NCBI GenBank assembly: GCA_965248255.1
Contig: CBDFIW010000004.1
Span: forward strand, 2,604,001 to 2,668,000
Source of the DNA: JAKZVK01 sp965248255
GTDB lineage: Bacteria > Acidobacteriota > Terriglobia > Bryobacterales > UBA6623
Direction of reading: 5' to 3'
Length of the DNA stretch: 64,000 nt
The notes below the pieces were generated by a model, which ran no database searches, had not been told where the DNA came from, and saw nothing but the letters and a program-made list of their open reading frames with translations. Made by a program: the position numbers and the translations under genes. This document shows positions 25,179-34,499 of this stretch, piece after piece. The first letter of the stretch is position 1. Each line of letters opens with the position of its first letter.

Positions 25179-26342
25179 GTGTAGTGCACTATAAATAATG
25201 TAACTTATATTGGCTTCCCGTCGTCTCTATTAACAGGAGGCATGGGATGCGAAGAGCACAACCAGTAACTTTGAACACAGCGCAATGCAAGCAGTTGGAC
25301 CGCTACGCGCGCGGCCGCCAAGTCGCCGTTCGTCTCGCCCTGCGAGCCAGGATTGTCCTGCTGGCCGCCGACGGTCTCGAGAATAAGCAGATCGCCGCAC
25401 AGCTCGGTGTCTCGCGGCAGTTGGTGGCCCGCTGGCGCACGCGCTTTCTCGAAAGCAGCATCGCCGGCATTGCAAAAGACGCCCCACGGCCCGGTCGTAA
25501 ACCTGCCGTCTCGAAGCAGAAAGTACAGCAGATCATCCACAAGACCACCCGCGAGAAACCGTCCAACGCCACCCACTGGAGCCGCCGCACCATGGCCGCC
25601 GCGGCCGGCGTCAGCGCTTCCACCGTGGGACGGATTTGGCGCGCCCATGGCCTCAAGCCCCACCGCGTCAAGACCTTCAAGCTCAGCAATGACCCGCGTT
25701 TCGCCGAGAAACTCGACGACATCGTCGGACTCTATCTCAATCCGCCTGAGCATGCTCTGGTTCTCTCGCTCGATGAGAAGTCCCAAATCCAAGCCCTCGA
25801 TCGCACCCAGCCCGGCCTGCCGCTCAAAAAGGGACGCGGCCAAACGATGACCCACGATTACAAGCGCAACGGCACGACCACCCTGTTTGCGGCGCTCAAC
25901 AGCCTTGACGGCAGCGTGATCGCCGAGTGCATGCCCCGACACAGCCACCAGGAATGGCTGCGCTTCCTGCGCTTAATTGACCGCCGCACTCCCAAGGACA
26001 AACAGCTTCATCTCATCGTGGACAACTATGCCACCCACAAGCATGCCGCTGTGAAGCGTTGGCTCGATCGTCACCCGCGCTTCCACATTCATTTCACCCC
26101 GACCTCGGCGTCGTGGCTGAACATGGTCGAGCGATTCTTTCGCGATCTCACCGTCAAGCGCCTGCGCCGCGGCGTGTTTCGCAGCGTGGACGAGCTCGTC
26201 GCCGCCATTGACGACTACATCGCCCAGCACAACGGGCATCCCACGCCCTTCATCTGGACCGCGACCGCCTCCGACATCCTCGAGAAAGTCAAGCGCGGAC
26301 GTGCCGCCCTGCATAAGGTGCAATCTGCTTGACGCACTACAC
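25179..26342 (+). mobile_element. IS-beta copy C (1164 bp, intact)
   Basis: Flanked by TA (25177-25178, 26343-26344), with the same ends as copy B. It lies in direct orientation to copy B; the pair bracket about 7 kb containing a DUF1553 gene, the integrase remnant and tRNA-Glu, and recombination between them would delete that segment. Confidence 0.95.
25247..26332 (+). CDS. IS630-family transposase (IS-beta copy C)
   Basis: A 361-residue intact transposase differing from copy B at one residue seen (RGRQVAV instead of RGRQIAV). The DDE motifs LSLDEKSQIQ, VDNYATHK and LNMVERFF are all present, and the ribosome-binding site AGGAGG precedes the ATG. Confidence 0.95.
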   Translation: MRRAQPVTLNTAQCKQLDRYARGRQVAVRLALRARIVLLAADGLENKQIAAQLGVSRQLVARWRTRFLESSIAGIAKDAPRPGRKPAVSKQKVQQIIHKTTREKPSNATHWSRRTMAAAAGVSASTVGRIWRAHGLKPHRVKTFKLSNDPRFAEKLDDIVGLYLNPPEHALVLSLDEKSQIQALDRTQPGLPLKKGRGQTMTHDYKRNGTTTLFAALNSLDGSVIAECMPRHSHQEWLRFLRLIDRRTPKDKQLHLIVDNYATHKHAAVKRWLDRHPRFHIHFTPTSASWLNMVERFFRDLTVKRLRRGVFRSVDELVAAIDDYIAQHNGHPTPFIWTATASDILEKVKRGRAALHKVQSA

Positions 26343-26534
26343 TAGTTGGTTCAGGCGGCGCGTCCATTCTCGGACAGGCGCCTTCAGCGTCCTCCCACGG
26401 GCCGGCTTCAGCCACCCGCCAGTCCCGTTCGATCGCGCCTCTCAATAGCAACCGCCGCACGGCCGATACGAAAGATAGCGGGCTCTGCGCCCGGCTCGAT
26501 CGCTTTTCAGTCCGAAACCGCCGATGGGGAAAGT

Positions 26535-28156
26535 ATGGGCGTAACCGCTGGGGAGAACGGCGCCCCGCCAACGTCGCACGTCTACTCAGAGCCGCAGTGC
26601 GCGGTCTACGCACAGGCGGTGGCCGACTATCTGGGGGACGAGTCAAAGGAGAACCGTGCCCGCCTGTCCCTGCTGACTCGCGAGCTGGCCTCGCAGCACG
26701 TACCGATAGCCGAGGCGGATACCGCACTGTGGGAAGTCGCCAAGCCGTTCCTCTTCTCGGCTCCCGAAGCCGAGCGCTCCCGCTGGCTCAGCACGATTCT
26801 CGACGTCGAGCGTGAGCTGTGCAGCGTTGTGGAGGAGACGTTTCAGTTGGAGCGCCGAGCCCACCTGCGGCTCGGCTCGGCCTACTCCCAAAAGATTCGC
26901 GAAGTCAATACTATCCTTGACAGCCTCCCCGCCTTGGCCTTCCTCAAAGACTCGGAGTTCCACTACGTCTCGGTGAACCGCACCTTCTGCGACGCCCTGG
27001 GCATACCCGCCGAGAAGATCATCTCAAAGACCGACTTCGACCTGTTCCCCGAGGATGTGGCCCGCGAGTTCACCCAACGCGACCGCGAGGTGATGGAGGC
27101 CCGCATCGCCCTGCGGCACGAAGAAGCTGTCGAGTTCAACGGCCAACCGCATACCCTACTGATCATCAAAGCGCCCGTCCTCAACTCCGACGCCCATCCA
27201 ACCGGGCTCATCGGCGTGGGTTTCGACATCACCGACCGCAAGCGCATCGAGCGCGAACACGCCCGCCTCGTGGCCGCGCTCGACTCAGCTGGGGAAGCGA
27301 TCGTCATCACCGACACCGACGGCGTCATCCAGTACATCAATCCCGCTTTCGAGCGCATGACGCAGTACGAACGCGAGCAGGCCGTCGGGCAGACCCCCGC
27401 ATCCTCAAAAGCGGACGCCACGACGCCGAATTCTATCGGCAGATGTGGTCGAAGGTCACCTGTGGGGAAGTCTGGCGCGGCATGATGACCAACCGCAAGC
27501 GCGACGGCTCGATCTTCGAGGCTGACCAGACGATCGCCCCGGTGCGCGACGATGGGGGCCGCATTGCCGGCTTCGTGGCCGTCTCGCGGGACATCACCGA
27601 GCGCAAGCGGATGGTGGAAACTCTACAGCGCGCGGTCATGGTGAAGACTGAGTTCACATCAATGGTCTCGCACGAGCTGCGTACACCGCTCACGGCCATC
27701 AAGGAAGCCATCAACGTGGTCGAGGACGGCACCGCCGGCCCGCTCAACCAACACCAGGAAAACTTCCTTGCCCTGGCCAAGCGCAACGTCGACCGGCTTC
27801 ACAGGCTGATCAACGACACGCTCGACTTCTCGAAACTCGAGCGCGGCGACTTCCGCCTGGAACTGCGGATGCACGATCTCAACGCGCTGACCAGCGAGGT
27901 GGTCCAGCAACAGCGACTGGCCGCGAAGAAGCACGGGCTGCAGCTCGAGCAGTCGCTCGACGAAAATCTTGGTGAGGTGCGGCTTGACGCCGACCGCATC
28001 AGCCAAGTGCTCGTCAACCTGATCGGCAACGCCATTCGCTATGGCGGCGGCGGATGGGTCGAAGTGACCACCCGCCAGGCCCGGGTTTCGTTGAGAGAAA
28101 CTGCGCCGAAGCGAGAAAAAGCACAGCATGAGCACGGTACGCGTATCAACCTTTGA
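26535..28156 (+). pseudogene. PAS-PAS sensor histidine kinase, frameshifted and 3'-truncated
   Basis: ATG 26535 (MGVTAGENGAPP) follows a GGGGAAAG Shine-Dalgarno-like stretch. In order: a cytoplasmic N-terminal region, PAS 1 (ILDSLPALAFLKDSEFHYV), PAS 2 (LDSAGEAIVITDTDGVIQYI), a HisKA dimerisation domain with the phospho-acceptor His in MVSHELRTPLTAI, and the start of the ATPase domain with the N-box VLVNLIGNAIRYGG. One C is missing in the run 27394-27398: the frame shifts inside GQTP|RILKSGRHDAEFY and reopens. After the N-box the G-boxes are absent; the frame instead runs through VSLRETAPKREK into the start of the dehydrogenase gene. The kinase would be inactive. There is no transmembrane segment and no linked response regulator. 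Confidence 0.82.
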
Positions 28157-29276
28157 CGGCCCCGGAACCACCGCGCGCATCGAGACCGTTCCGCAGCCCA
28201 AGATTCCCGACAAGGCAGCGCTGATTGAGATCGGATTCTGTGGCGTGTGCGGCACGGACCTTCACATCCTGCGTGGACACTGGCCCAAGCCCCTGCCCTG
28301 GCCTTTCACGCTCGGTCACCAGTTGGCCGGCGTCATCGTTGAGAAGGGTCCCGGCCTCGAGGCGGACTTCATGGGCCAACCGCTTACGGTCGGCAGCAAG
28401 GTGATGCTGCCGCCTCTGATGCCCTGCGGCGAGTGCTGCTACTGCGTGCATTACCCCGCCAACGCCAATCGCTGTCTCAATCCCACCTACTATGGCCGCT
28501 ACCTCCCGTTCAACAAAGCCCCGCACCTGTGGGGCGGTTGGGCCGAGGTGGTTTACGTGGATCTCGACATGCTGCCCGCTACGAAGATCTACCGCTTGCC
28601 CGATGAGATGACGCTGAGGCTGGGGTCGCTATCCGAACCGCTGACCTCGTGTGTTCGCGCGATGAACCGCGCCGGCTCTGCCGGCGGCTTTGGCGGCGGC
28701 GACACGGTGGTGATTCAGGGTTCGGGGCCCATCGGTGTGCTGGCGATTGTCGCGGCCAAAGAGATGGGAGCCGGCCGCGTGATCGTCGTCGGCGCCCCGG
28801 AGAAGCCCCGGCTGGCCCTGTGCCGGGAGTTCGGCGCCGAGGCCACCGTCAGCATCGAAATCCATACGACTCCGCAGGCCCGGACCGACGCGGTGCGGCG
28901 GATCGTAGGTGGCTACGGGGCCGACCTGGTGCTCGATTGCAGCGGCCATCCCTCGGCCGGCCCCGAGGGGATCGAGATGCTGCGCGACGGCGGCACGTAC
29001 GTCGAGATGGGGCAGTTCACCGACGCGGGCGCCATCGGGACCAACTGGCATCGTTTCTGTGTCAAGGACGTCAACCTGCTGGGCAGTTGGGCCTTCACGG
29101 CCAACGACATTCCGTTGGCGATCGACATGCTCGACCGGGCGCGCGACCGCTATCCCTGGTCCCGCATGCAGACCTGCTTTCCATTCAGCGAGCAGGGCAT
29201 TATGGAAGCCATCGAAAGCGCGATGGCCATGCGCAGCGTCAAGGCGACGATCGTGCCGAACGAAAGCCTTGGCTGA
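28128..29276 (+). CDS. Zinc-dependent alcohol dehydrogenase (MDR superfamily)
   Basis: A 382-residue dehydrogenase with the catalytic-zinc pattern CGVCGTDLHILRG and FTLGHQLAGVI. The structural-zinc region is CGECCYCVHYPANANRC, with at least four cysteines, and the Rossmann domain has VVIQGSGPIGVLAIVAAKEMGA. It resembles sorbitol/threonine-dehydrogenase-type enzymes, but the substrate is unknown. The ATG overlaps the tail of the broken kinase frame, which suggests that a deletion fused the kinase end to the dehydrogenase promoter region. Confidence 0.87.
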   Translation: MSTVRVSTFDGPGTTARIETVPQPKIPDKAALIEIGFCGVCGTDLHILRGHWPKPLPWPFTLGHQLAGVIVEKGPGLEADFMGQPLTVGSKVMLPPLMPCGECCYCVHYPANANRCLNPTYYGRYLPFNKAPHLWGGWAEVVYVDLDMLPATKIYRLPDEMTLRLGSLSEPLTSCVRAMNRAGSAGGFGGGDTVVIQGSGPIGVLAIVAAKEMGAGRVIVVGAPEKPRLALCREFGAEATVSIEIHTTPQARTDAVRRIVGGYGADLVLDCSGHPSAGPEGIEMLRDGGTYVEMGQFTDAGAIGTNWHRFCVKDVNLLGSWAFTANDIPLAIDMLDRARDRYPWSRMQTCFPFSEQGIMEAIESAMAMRSVKATIVPNESLG

Positions 29277-29342
29277 CGCCGAGTGCCGGCTAGCCTAGTG
29301 GAATGTCGCGGAGATTGCTTAGGCGTAGGAGTATACAGCGGG

Positions 29343-29371
29343 ATTGTAGGGGCGGGCCCCTGTGCCCGCCC
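29343..29371 (-). repeat. 29-nt GC-rich palindromic repeat, unit 2
   Basis: Exact reverse complement of the unit at 17834-17862, reading ATTGTAGGGGCGGG and then CCCCTGTGCCCGCCC on the plus strand. It lies in the 139-base gap between the convergent dehydrogenase and FecR-domain genes. Confidence 0.85.
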
Positions 29372-29415
29372 GGTTGCTCGTTTTCCATCAAGTCTTCTTT
29401 ACGAGTCCACTAGGG

Positions 29416-30195
29416 CTACCGGCTAGGAGGTGGTGGCGGGGGCGGCTCAGGGGTCTCGGTGTCACCCGGCAGGGGAGCGCCGCCTCCCGTGGGAGCGCCA
29501 GGGCCCGTGGGACCGCCGCCCGCGGTTCGGCCGATGCGGTTCCAGATGTAGGCCAGAGTACGCGCTACGTTGTCGGCAAGTTGAGCGGCCTTGACCTTGT
29601 CGACACCCGCTTTGGCGAGCGGCGCGTCACGGTACACCACCAGACTCTCGCCCTCGGCGACCGGGATCTCTCTCCCGCTCGGAAGCAGCCGATGGGCTAC
29701 GGAAACGAGACCCTCATCCACCAGGAGCAGAGTCGTCTCGTTCTCATCCACTTGGACGTCAAAGGTCGTGCCGCGCACGGAAATCACGGCCGTGGGGGTA
29801 AAGATGCGGTTGTGGTTGGGCCGCCCGCCGAGCTTCTGAATATGAACCTTTATGCGGCCGAGAAAGATGTCCAACAGGTCGCGCAAGCTGCCAGGGTTTT
29901 TCCGGAACACGACGTGAGAGTTCGGGAAGACGAAGAACATGCTGCCGTCGGAGACCTGCAGCTCGGCGAAGCCGTCGTCGCCGGTCAGGATTGTTTCTCC
30001 GATGTTGACGGTCTCGTCGGGGAACAAAGCCCAGGGCTCGGCGCCCCGCAGTACGGAGACCTGCCCCTCGACGGTGATAACGCGCGCGGCACCCCCGTCA
30101 AATCCCTGTGCGGCCAGCCAGCCGGCCGTAAGCAGACAGGCAATCAAGGCCAGGCAGACGACCATCCCGGCTCGTGGTGGCTTGGAGCGCACCAT
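29416..30195 (-). CDS. FecR-domain exported protein with proline-rich tail
   Basis: A 259-residue protein with an N-terminal signal or anchor (MVVCLALIACLLTAGWLAAQ) and a single FecR domain: ITVEGQVSVLRGAEPW, GETILTGDDGFAELQVSDGS, then TPTAVISVRGTTFDVQVDEN, the characteristic block. The C-terminus is a Gly/Pro-rich low-complexity tail ending in nine prolines interrupted by SR. Stand-alone FecR-domain proteins without a sigma factor or TonB receptor are common in Acidobacteriota and are thought to be envelope proteins. No such partner is adjacent here. Confidence 0.85.
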   Translation of the reverse strand: MVRSKPPRAGMVVCLALIACLLTAGWLAAQGFDGGAARVITVEGQVSVLRGAEPWALFPDETVNIGETILTGDDGFAELQVSDGSMFFVFPNSHVVFRKNPGSLRDLLDIFLGRIKVHIQKLGGRPNHNRIFTPTAVISVRGTTFDVQVDENETTLLLVDEGLVSVAHRLLPSGREIPVAEGESLVVYRDAPLAKAGVDKVKAAQLADNVARTLAYIWNRIGRTAGGGPTGPGAPTGGGAPLPGDTETPEPPPPPPPSR

Positions 30196-30677
30196 AGCGT
30201 CCCCTTAGTATGCACGCGGGGGGCCGCTCGTGCCACGGGGATTTGTCTTACGACTAACGGCTCAGGGAGTGGCGGCAGATGCGTACGTCGCGGGTCCGGC
30301 GCAGACGTCGGAAACCGGCGAAACGCTGCTTTGCCGCAAGCTGGCGAGCACAGCACGCTGCGCCGCACAACGTTGCACAGAAGGCAGTTACGGCGCAAGG
30401 GCAGAGCGTGTCACGCCCGCCGTGCCGGCTGATGGACGGTCCGGCCAGGCCCCAGAACCCGTGTACAACCACGAGCCGGCACTGCTCAGCCCAGCGGAGT
30501 CAGAACCGGCATTCGTGCCCGCCGCCTCCCTCGATCCCAGTCCAGACCGTGTCCAACCGACACACCCGACCCCTGAACCACCCAGCCGAGCCGGGCCGAA
30601 CCACGGGTTGCGGTCACCCTCACTACGGGGTCGGATTCTCGCTCAGCGGACGGAATCGCGGGCCTTGCGGCGGAGTA
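30196..30677. other. Intergenic stretch without recognised gene
   Basis: 482 bases between the FecR-domain gene start and the DUF1501 gene stop. Open frames here have no recognisable domain. They are GC-biased and run into the neighbouring genes in antisense. No RNA gene or clear promoter was identified. Confidence 0.5.
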
Positions 30678-32117
30678 TTACGCCAACGCTTCTTCAATCA
30701 ACTTCCCGCCGTTAACCGTGGGGCGCTCGGCGCGGGCGTTGTGGAGGTAGGTGAGGTCGAGATGATTGAGCCCGAGCAGGTGCAGCATCGTAGCGTGAAT
30801 ATCGTGGACGTGGTAGGGCTTCTCCACCGCATTCAAGCCGATCTCGTCGGTCGTGCCGATGGCCTGACCCGGCTTGATGCCGGCGCCGGCCATCCAAATC
30901 GTGAAGCCCCAGGGGTTGTGGTCGCGGCCGTTGCCCTTCTCGTTGAACGGGGTGCGGCCAAACTCACCGCCCCAGACGACCAACGTGTCCTCGAGCAGAC
31001 CACGGGATTCGAGATCGGCCAACAGCCCCGCGATCGGCTTGTCCGACGCCTTGCACCACTTCGAGTGGTTGCCCTCGATGTCTTTGTGGGCGTCCCAGCC
31101 GCTGCCGCTGCCGCTGTAGCACTCGACGAAGCGCACGCCGCGCTCGACCAGCCGCCGCGCTAGCAGGCAGTTGGCGCCGTATTTGGCCGTGTCTTCCTCG
31201 TCCATGCCGTAGAGCTTCTTAGTAGCTTCGGACTCGCTCGCCAGGCCGACGGCTTCCGGCGCCGCAGACTGCATACGATAGGCCAGCTCGTAAGCTTCGA
31301 TACGGGCGTCGAGCTCGCTCTCCTCGGGACGTGTCTCGGCGTGGTGGCGATTGAGAGCCGCCAATAGGTCGAGCTTGCCGCGCTGTTGGCTGTCGCCGAC
31401 GGTGTCAGGCTGGGCCAAGTTGAGGATCGGGGGCCCCTCTTGTTGGAACCGCGTTCCCTGAAAAGCGGCCGGCAGGAATCCGGAGCTCCAAGTTTTGGCG
31501 CCCCCGACCACACCTTTGTAATCGGTCAAAACGACGAAACTCGGCAGGTCTTGATTAGCCGTGCCTAGGCCGTAGCTGACCCAAGCGCCCAGCGAGGGCC
31601 GTCCGGCGAGGATGGAGCCGGTGTTCATCTGCGAAACCGAGCCGACGTGGTTGAGGCCGTCGGCCTGGCAGGAGCGGATGACAGCCAGCTTGTCCGCGTG
31701 CTCAGCGATGTGTGGGTACCAGTCCGACACCCACAGGCCGCTCTCCCCATGCTGCTTGAAGGTCCTCTGGGTCGCCATCAGGGTGTTATGTGCGGTACCC
31801 ATGGCCGTGATGGGACGTCCGAACGACTCGGGCATGGGCTGCCCGTCGAGTTTGTCGAGCACCGGCTTGGGGTCGAACAGGTCGATATGGCTCGGCCCAC
31901 CCTCCATGAAAAGCCAGATGACCGACCTGGCTTTCGGTGGGTGGTGAGGCTCTTTCGCCGCCAGCGGATTGGCGTGGGCTGCCGAGGCACGGGGTAACCC
32001 CCCGGCTTGGTCGAGTAAGTGGCCCAGCGCCAGCAGGCCGAGTCCGCTGCCGGCGTGGGTCAGGAATCGGCGGCGCGTGCGGAGCGTGGCAACGTAAGGT
32101 TGTGTCTCTGGTCTCAT
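30678..32117 (-). CDS. DUF1501-domain exported protein (second copy)
   Basis: A 479-residue paralogue of the protein at 16308. A Tat-like signal (LRTRRRFLTHAGSGLGLLAL) is followed by SVIWLFMEGGPSHIDLFDPK, GSILAGRPSLGAWVSYGLG, VVWGGEFGRTPFNEKGNGRD and NAVEKPYHVHDIHATMLHLLG. It lies 114 bases downstream of the DUF1553 gene on the same strand, the usual order. Activity is unknown; the fold belongs to the alkaline phosphatase/sulfatase superfamily, but the formylglycine sulfatase motif C-x-P-x-R is not present. Confidence 0.88.
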   Translation of the reverse strand: MRPETQPYVATLRTRRRFLTHAGSGLGLLALGHLLDQAGGLPRASAAHANPLAAKEPHHPPKARSVIWLFMEGGPSHIDLFDPKPVLDKLDGQPMPESFGRPITAMGTAHNTLMATQRTFKQHGESGLWVSDWYPHIAEHADKLAVIRSCQADGLNHVGSVSQMNTGSILAGRPSLGAWVSYGLGTANQDLPSFVVLTDYKGVVGGAKTWSSGFLPAAFQGTRFQQEGPPILNLAQPDTVGDSQQRGKLDLLAALNRHHAETRPEESELDARIEAYELAYRMQSAAPEAVGLASESEATKKLYGMDEEDTAKYGANCLLARRLVERGVRFVECYSGSGSGWDAHKDIEGNHSKWCKASDKPIAGLLADLESRGLLEDTLVVWGGEFGRTPFNEKGNGRDHNPWGFTIWMAGAGIKPGQAIGTTDEIGLNAVEKPYHVHDIHATMLHLLGLNHLDLTYLHNARAERPTVNGGKLIEEALA

Positions 32118-32158
32118 GAGCAGACGTTGTTGACTATCAGCGACTAATCAAGTGTAGT

Positions 32159-32199
32159 GGCACGCCATAGCGTGCCCGCGGGCTCGGCATGCCGAGCCC
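32159..32199. repeat. Paired intergenic palindromes
   Basis: GGCACGC-cata-GCGTGCC (32159-32176) is followed by a perfect 20-bp palindrome made of GGGCTCGGCA and TGCCGAGCCC (32180-32199), then CCTACAT. It shares the design, and the CCCCTACA end, of the 29-nt units at 17834 and 29343. It lies between the DUF1553 and DUF1501 genes of the second pair. Confidence 0.7.
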
Positions 32200-32231
32200 C
32201 TACATCTCACGACCACACGACAGCCGCACTC

Positions 32232-34499
32232 TCAAAACCGATACACAAACTCGTTCGCATTGAGCAGCGTGTGACAGAAGTCAACAAAAGCCGCCGCACG
32301 GGGCTCCGCCAGCCCATCCGGCACGGTGGTCGGCAACGCCAACTTCTCTCCCGCCGCTTGCCGCTTGGCGATGACCGCCGCCTGACGCTCGAGGAACCTC
32401 AGCGCTTGGTCTTTCTCCCAGCCGTCGGGCTTGCGGGAGAAGGCGGCCTCATAGGCCTGGGCCACTCCTACCCTAAAGTCGGCGCCGGAGTTCTCCAAGA
32501 CGCGGCCCGCCAACCCACGCGCCCAATTGATCGTCTGCTCGCTGTTGAGCAAGGCCAGGGCCTGCGGCGCGGTCGTCGTAATGGTGCGCCGGGCGCAGCT
32601 CTCATGCGTGTCGGGCATGTCGAACGCTTCGAGCATCGGGTAGCGCGCGTTGCGGCGCACGAAGACGTATATGCTTCGCCGCCGGTGACCGGCGGGATCC
32701 TCGGTAACATCCCACCCGCCCCAGGGCTTGGGCATGCCCGGGGGCAGCGGCGGGAATATGCTCGGCCCGCCCATCGCCGGATCGAGCATGCCGGAGACGT
32801 AGAGCGCCGAGTCGCGGATCACCTCCGCCTCCAACCTCTGCGGCGGAAAGCGCCAGAAGAGCCGGTTCATCGAATCAGCCCTGTTAGCGTCCTCGCGAAA
32901 AGCTGAGCTCTGCTGATAGGTGGCCGAGTTCATGATCAACCGGTGCATCTGTTTCACGCTCCAGCCGTTGTCGACGAACTCAGCGGCCAGCCAGTCGAGC
33001 AGCTCGGGATGCGTCGGGTCTCCCCCCATGCGGCCAAAGTCGCTCGGGGTGGCGACGATGCCTCGCCCGAAGTGGTAGTGCCAGAGGCGGTTGACGATCA
33101 CTCGCGCTGCGAGCGGATTGTCGCGATCGGCGACCCAGTGCGCCAGCGCCGTGCGGCGTCCGGTCGACTTCACGTACGGCAAATCGGGGATCACGGCAGG
33201 CTTCGGATCGAGGATCGACAGGAACCCCGGCCGCACCTCTTCACCCGGCGCGTCGTAGGAGCTGACACCGAGAACATGAGTGGGCGAGGCATCACGGCCG
33301 AGGTCTTTCACGCCGGTGCCTAGCGGCAGCTCGCCCGGATGCAGGCGCTCGTACTTCGCCAGCTTTGCTTGAAGCTGCTCGTAGCGTTCTTTCTCTTCCC
33401 CTTTCAGGCCCTTCGCCATTCTCGTCTCGCCGACGAGGAACTTCATCTCCCAGTTGTGCTTGCGGAGGATCTGACGCTCGTACGGCGTATGTTCGCCTCC
33501 CTCACGGTCTAGCATTCGCTGGGTTTCGGGCGTGCGCCGTCCGACCTGGTGCGCCCAGTCCTCGTCACGCTTGGCCTTGAAAAGTTCGTCGATCTCGGCC
33601 CTTATGTCTTTGGTGGCCTCTTTCCAGACAGCAAGCTTGCGGCGCTGCTCGCGCAACTCGGCCGGACTGACCATCGGGACCTCGTCGTACTCGGCGGTGT
33701 TGGCAAAGAACGCCTGCAGGCGGTAGTAATCTTTCCGCAGGATCGGGTCGAACTTGTGGTCGTGGCACTTCGCACAGCCGAAGGTCAGGCCGAGGAAGGT
33801 GGCGCCGACGGTGTCGGTGATGTCGTGCAGGATCTCCTGGCGGCGTTGCTGCAGGTTGGCGGCGTTGCTCTCATCCGGAAAGTGGCGGTTGAAGGCGGTG
33901 GCGACATGCGCGTCGGGGTCGCCGGGCCACAACTCATCACCGGCAATCTGCTCTTTGACGAATAAGTCGTAGGGCTTGTCGTCGTTGAAAGCTTTTATGA
34001 CGTAGTCACGATAGCGCCAGGCGTTCGGACGAGTCTCGTCTGATTTGAAGCCTTCGCTATCGGAATAGCGTGCCAGATCGAGCCAGTGGCGTCCCCAACG
34101 CTCGCCGTAGTGGGGCGAATCGAGCAGGCGGTTGACGACTCTCTGAAACGCCTCGGGGGAATCGTCCTCGACGAACGCCTTGACTTCCTGCGGCGAGGGT
34201 GGCAGCCCGATCAGGTCGAACGTCGCCCGGCGGATGAGCGTTACCTTGTCGGCACGCGCCGCCGGCTCGATGTCTTTGTTTTCAAGCTTCGCAGCAACAA
34301 AAGCGTCGATGGGATTACGCACCCAGCCCGTGTGGCTCGTCTCTGGGACCGCGGGCCGCTCGACCTTCTGAAACGCCCAGTAGTTTCTTTGCGCCGGGGT
34401 AAAGGGGTCGCTGACTGGCGAGGAGACACCGAGAAAAGGAAGCAGAAAGGCGCCCGCAAGCGAAATCGTGGCCACTCGCAAGAACCCCTTACGTTTCAT
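32232..34499 (-). CDS. DUF1549/DUF1553 exported protein without haem domain
   Basis: A 755-residue protein with signal peptide (VATISLAGAFLLPFLGVSS). DUF1549 spans about residues 57-270 (NPIDAFVAAKLENKDIEP to SPHYGERWGRHWLDLARYS and CAKCHDHKFDPI), and DUF1553 covers the C-terminal half (RVIVNRLWHYHFGRGIVAT, WSVKQMHRLIMNSATYQQS, TTTAPQALALLNSEQT). Unlike the paralogue at 20483 there is no N-terminal PSCyt1 domain: the mature protein starts directly before DUF1549. The CAKCH sequence inside DUF1549 is a conserved family motif also seen in the paralogue (CARCH) and need not bind haem. It forms the usual pair with the DUF1501 gene downstream. Confidence 0.88.
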   Translation of the reverse strand: MKRKGFLRVATISLAGAFLLPFLGVSSPVSDPFTPAQRNYWAFQKVERPAVPETSHTGWVRNPIDAFVAAKLENKDIEPAARADKVTLIRRATFDLIGLPPSPQEVKAFVEDDSPEAFQRVVNRLLDSPHYGERWGRHWLDLARYSDSEGFKSDETRPNAWRYRDYVIKAFNDDKPYDLFVKEQIAGDELWPGDPDAHVATAFNRHFPDESNAANLQQRRQEILHDITDTVGATFLGLTFGCAKCHDHKFDPILRKDYYRLQAFFANTAEYDEVPMVSPAELREQRRKLAVWKEATKDIRAEIDELFKAKRDEDWAHQVGRRTPETQRMLDREGGEHTPYERQILRKHNWEMKFLVGETRMAKGLKGEEKERYEQLQAKLAKYERLHPGELPLGTGVKDLGRDASPTHVLGVSSYDAPGEEVRPGFLSILDPKPAVIPDLPYVKSTGRRTALAHWVADRDNPLAARVIVNRLWHYHFGRGIVATPSDFGRMGGDPTHPELLDWLAAEFVDNGWSVKQMHRLIMNSATYQQSSAFREDANRADSMNRLFWRFPPQRLEAEVIRDSALYVSGMLDPAMGGPSIFPPLPPGMPKPWGGWDVTEDPAGHRRRSIYVFVRRNARYPMLEAFDMPDTHESCARRTITTTAPQALALLNSEQTINWARGLAGRVLENSGADFRVGVAQAYEAAFSRKPDGWEKDQALRFLERQAAVIAKRQAAGEKLALPTTVPDGLAEPRAAAFVDFCHTLLNANEFVYRF

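Noticed and set aside
19275..26342. Composite transposon bounded by IS-beta copies B and C
   Set aside because: No shared target duplication at the outer ends can be recognised beyond TA, and the content (half of a DUF1553 locus, a tRNA, an integrase remnant) looks like resident DNA.
30279..31163. A 294-codon frame overlapping the DUF1501 gene end and the gap before FecR
   Set aside because: Most of it is antisense to conserved DUF1501 sequence, and the rest has no recognisable content.
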